Source of the DNA: Flagellimonas myxillae | GTDB taxonomy: Bacteria; Bacteroidota; Bacteroidia; Flavobacteriales; Flavobacteriaceae | NCBI RefSeq assembly: GCF_023502235.1 | Contig: NZ_JAMFLY010000001.1 | Location: 496,001 to 560,000 of the forward strand | DNA length: 64,000 nucleotides | Reading direction: 5' to 3' | Shown: positions 62,399 to 64,000 of the stretch, piece after piece | Layout of the letters: the number at the start of each line of letters is the position of its first letter | Numbering within the stretch: position 1 is the first letter of the stretch | Notes under the pieces: model-generated | Database searches by the model: none | Seen by the model: the letters and a program-made list of their open reading frames with translations, nothing else | What the model was told of the DNA's origin: nothing | Made by a program: the position numbers and the translations under genes

Positions 62399-62956
62399 TT
62401 ATGGTTTTAGATTTAGACTATCTTGATTAATGATGATCGTATGTAGTTCCACCGTGGATTTTAACGGGGTTCTTGGGCCTATTTGATTTCCATCCCCGTG
62501 ATAGCCGAAAGCCTGGAGGGAGGGGAACAAAAAGGTTGCTCGTTCATTGATCTTGAGCAGCTTTACCGCATTTTGAAGACCTGTGAACAATTGTTCCTTG
62601 TCAACCACATAGGAGGTTGGGCCGAGTTCCTGGGCCGTATAGATGGTATCGTTTTGCAAAGTGACCAAATTATAGGAAAACAGAATTTGGTCATTGGGTT
62701 TCGGCAGGTAGGTTGCAGTTTCGTTCTTTTTCTCCAGATAATACCAGAAACCATTGGGGCTGGCGACATAGTCGTGCAAACTATCCGCATCAATGATGTT
62801 TTGTATAAGGGCTTCCTCTTGGGCCAATAAGGCCTTGTTACGTTCCACGGATTCTTTAAAAAAGCTACCGGAATTTATTTTGACGGGCCTTCTGGGCTCT
62901 GGACCACCACAACCTATCAAGAACATACCCATCAATATCATTAAAACCGCCTTCAT
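62399..62956 (-). CDS. gldI: Gliding motility-associated FKBP-type lipoprotein GldI
   Basis: 185 residues with a lipobox at C16 (LIGC). The FKBP core is visible in NDQILFSYNLVTLQNDTIYT, FTGLQNAVKLLKINERATFLFPSLQAFGYHGDGNQIGPRTPLKSTVELHTI. GldI is needed for gliding and type 9 secretion in Flavobacterium, probably as a foldase for envelope proteins. The start overlaps the DHH gene by 4 bases (62953-62956), and 4 bases separate its stop from the fusion gene, so the three are one transcript. Location: periplasm side of the outer or inner membrane. Confidence 0.9.
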   Translation of the reverse strand: MKAVLMILMGMFLIGCGGPEPRRPVKINSGSFFKESVERNKALLAQEEALIQNIIDADSLHDYVASPNGFWYYLEKKNETATYLPKPNDQILFSYNLVTLQNDTIYTAQELGPTSYVVDKEQLFTGLQNAVKLLKINERATFLFPSLQAFGYHGDGNQIGPRTPLKSTVELHTIIINQDSLNLKP

Positions 62957-63969
62957 ACGTTCAATGCGTTTTTATAGGATTCTAGTACCGTATTAAATTT
63001 TTCCAAGGTTGCCTCCAGACTTAGCTCGCTTCTTCCCCCAGCGGCATTGTCATGACCCCCTCCATTAAAGTGTTCCCGCGCAAATTGGTTTACAGAGAAA
63101 TCCCCAACCGAGCGGAAAGAGATTTTGATGATGCCTTCTTCCCTGTTTTCAATAAAAATGACAGCAAAATTAACGTCTTCGAGCGTCAATCCGTAATTCA
63201 CGAAGCCCTCGGTATCCCCCTTTTTAAAATCGTTGTTGTCCAATTCCTCTTGGGAAAGGGTTATGTAGGCCGTTTTGTATTCAGGCAAAATGACCATATT
63301 GCTCAACGCCACCCCCAATAGGTGTAGGCGGGATGGGGAGTTGGTATCAAAAACATTCTGATGGATGTCCATGTTTTGGGCACCCTTGTCGATTAGGTCG
63401 GCCACTACGCGATGTGTTCTGCTTGAAGTTGACCGATATTTGAAAGACCCGGTATCCGTCATGATCCCGGTATACAAATTGGTGGCGATTTCCGGGGTTA
63501 TTTGGTCCACGGCACCCAAGTATTCTATAAAATTATATACCATTTCACAGGTAGAACTCATGCTTATGTCAGAATAGGTGACCTTGGCATAATCCTGAGG
63601 TTGCTGGTGATGGTCGATCATGATGAAATCAGCTACCTTTTCCTTTAAAGGCGTTTCCAATTGACCAGTGCGGGACAGATCATTAAAATCGAGAGTGAAG
63701 ACTACGGAAGCTTCTTCCAGGGCCCTTTTGGCTTGACTATTTTCCCTTTCATAATTTAGAATAGTATTGCAGCCAGGCATCCATTTTAAGAATTTTGGGA
63801 AATCATTGGGTGATATTACCGAAGCTTTATGCCCACTTCCCGCAAGAAATTCATGTAGCGCCAAACTGGAGCCAATAGCATCTCCATCTGGATTTTTATG
63901 GGGTATGATTACGATGTTTTGGGGCTGGGAAAGAATCGACTTTACCGTCGTGATATCCTCTAAATTCAT
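62953..63969 (-). CDS. DHH-family phosphoesterase (NrnA-like oligoribonuclease/pAp phosphatase)
   Basis: 338 residues of the DHH/DHHA1 architecture. The metal motifs are NPDGDAIGSSLALHEFL (about 26-42), TLDFNDLSR, the DHH signature MIDHHQQPQDYA and SSTCEMVYNFIEYLG. The C-terminal DHHA1 substrate part ends with GGGHDNAAGG. Enzymes of this type degrade nano-RNAs and 3'-phosphoadenosine 5'-phosphate. Position before gldI is a known order in Bacteroidota. The ATG at 63967-63969 is the start; the remaining 31 bases to the window end show nothing I can call. Confidence 0.93.
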   Translation of the reverse strand: MNLEDITTVKSILSQPQNIVIIPHKNPDGDAIGSSLALHEFLAGSGHKASVISPNDFPKFLKWMPGCNTILNYERENSQAKRALEEASVVFTLDFNDLSRTGQLETPLKEKVADFIMIDHHQQPQDYAKVTYSDISMSSTCEMVYNFIEYLGAVDQITPEIATNLYTGIMTDTGSFKYRSTSSRTHRVVADLIDKGAQNMDIHQNVFDTNSPSRLHLLGVALSNMVILPEYKTAYITLSQEELDNNDFKKGDTEGFVNYGLTLEDVNFAVIFIENREEGIIKISFRSVGDFSVNQFAREHFNGGGHDNAAGGRSELSLEATLEKFNTVLESYKNALNV

Positions 63970-64000
63970 GCGCCCAAAGATACAATAATATAATATAGAG

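Overview
The window reads as chromosomal DNA of a marine-type Flavobacteriaceae bacterium (phylum Bacteroidota). The evidence is a gliding-motility lipoprotein (GldI), a TonB-dependent receptor with a carboxypeptidase-like N-terminal domain, family-specific proteins (DUF349, DUF368, DUF3810, DUF4386, CCC-motif membrane proteins), many sulfatases and lipoproteins, and promoter-like boxes of the Bacteroidota type (TTG, then TAnnTTTG). The genus cannot be fixed from this sequence. I saw no rRNA, tRNA, CRISPR array, transposase, integrase or phage gene.

Layout. (1) 0-26 kb is mostly housekeeping. It holds an envelope block (kdsD, tatC, a carboxymuconolactone-decarboxylase-like protein, lptB), recQ, small membrane proteins, a cysteine desulfurase, a M23 peptidase/TonB receptor pair, a zapB-like gene, zapA, a 6S-type RNA and rny, one sulfatase, a CBS protein, DUF349, aroE, two tandem DUF368 undecaprenyl-phosphate transporter homologues, a TPR protein and a class III aminotransferase. 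(2) 26-43 kb begins with an OstA-like LPS-transport protein and then becomes an accessory hydrolase region. It has two sulfatases, a secreted ADP-ribosylglycohydrolase-fold lipoprotein, two or three glycosidase-like proteins, an alpha/beta hydrolase, DoxX, monooxygenase-like and NTF2-like small proteins, and a PhoD-type phosphatase. No SusC/SusD pair is next to it.

(3) 43.3-49.85 kb is the most unusual part. Seven unrelated single genes lie all on the minus strand and are visibly AT-rich. Each is separated from the next by an imperfect palindromic spacer. In gene orientation the spacers open with CACAACAAYGGCTATAA-like arms and close with CCGTTGTGGTGCATTTGA-like arms just before the next start codon. 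This looks like a cassette array with attC-like spacers but no visible integrase. (4) 49.9-53 kb holds a small unknown gene, a tract of heptamer repeats, DUF4386, and a hipBA toxin-antitoxin pair whose upstream DNA carries three good and one degenerate operator-like palindrome.

(5) 53-64 kb returns to core genes: purA, a Fur-family regulator, relA/spoT, a CAAX-type M48 protease, a TrmH/SpoU RNA methyltransferase, a LolA-like lipoprotein, a DUF3810 HEXXH membrane protein, a cyclophilin-FKBP fusion, gldI and a DHH phosphoesterase (NrnA-like).

How the parts fit: kdsD (Kdo precursor), lptB and the OstA protein all serve LPS synthesis or export. The DUF368 pair would recycle the lipid carrier for the same envelope. 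zapA, the zapB-like protein and rny, with 6S RNA, tie division, RNA decay and RNA polymerase control at one locus. The sulfatase/hydrolase region suggests use of sulfated algal polysaccharides.
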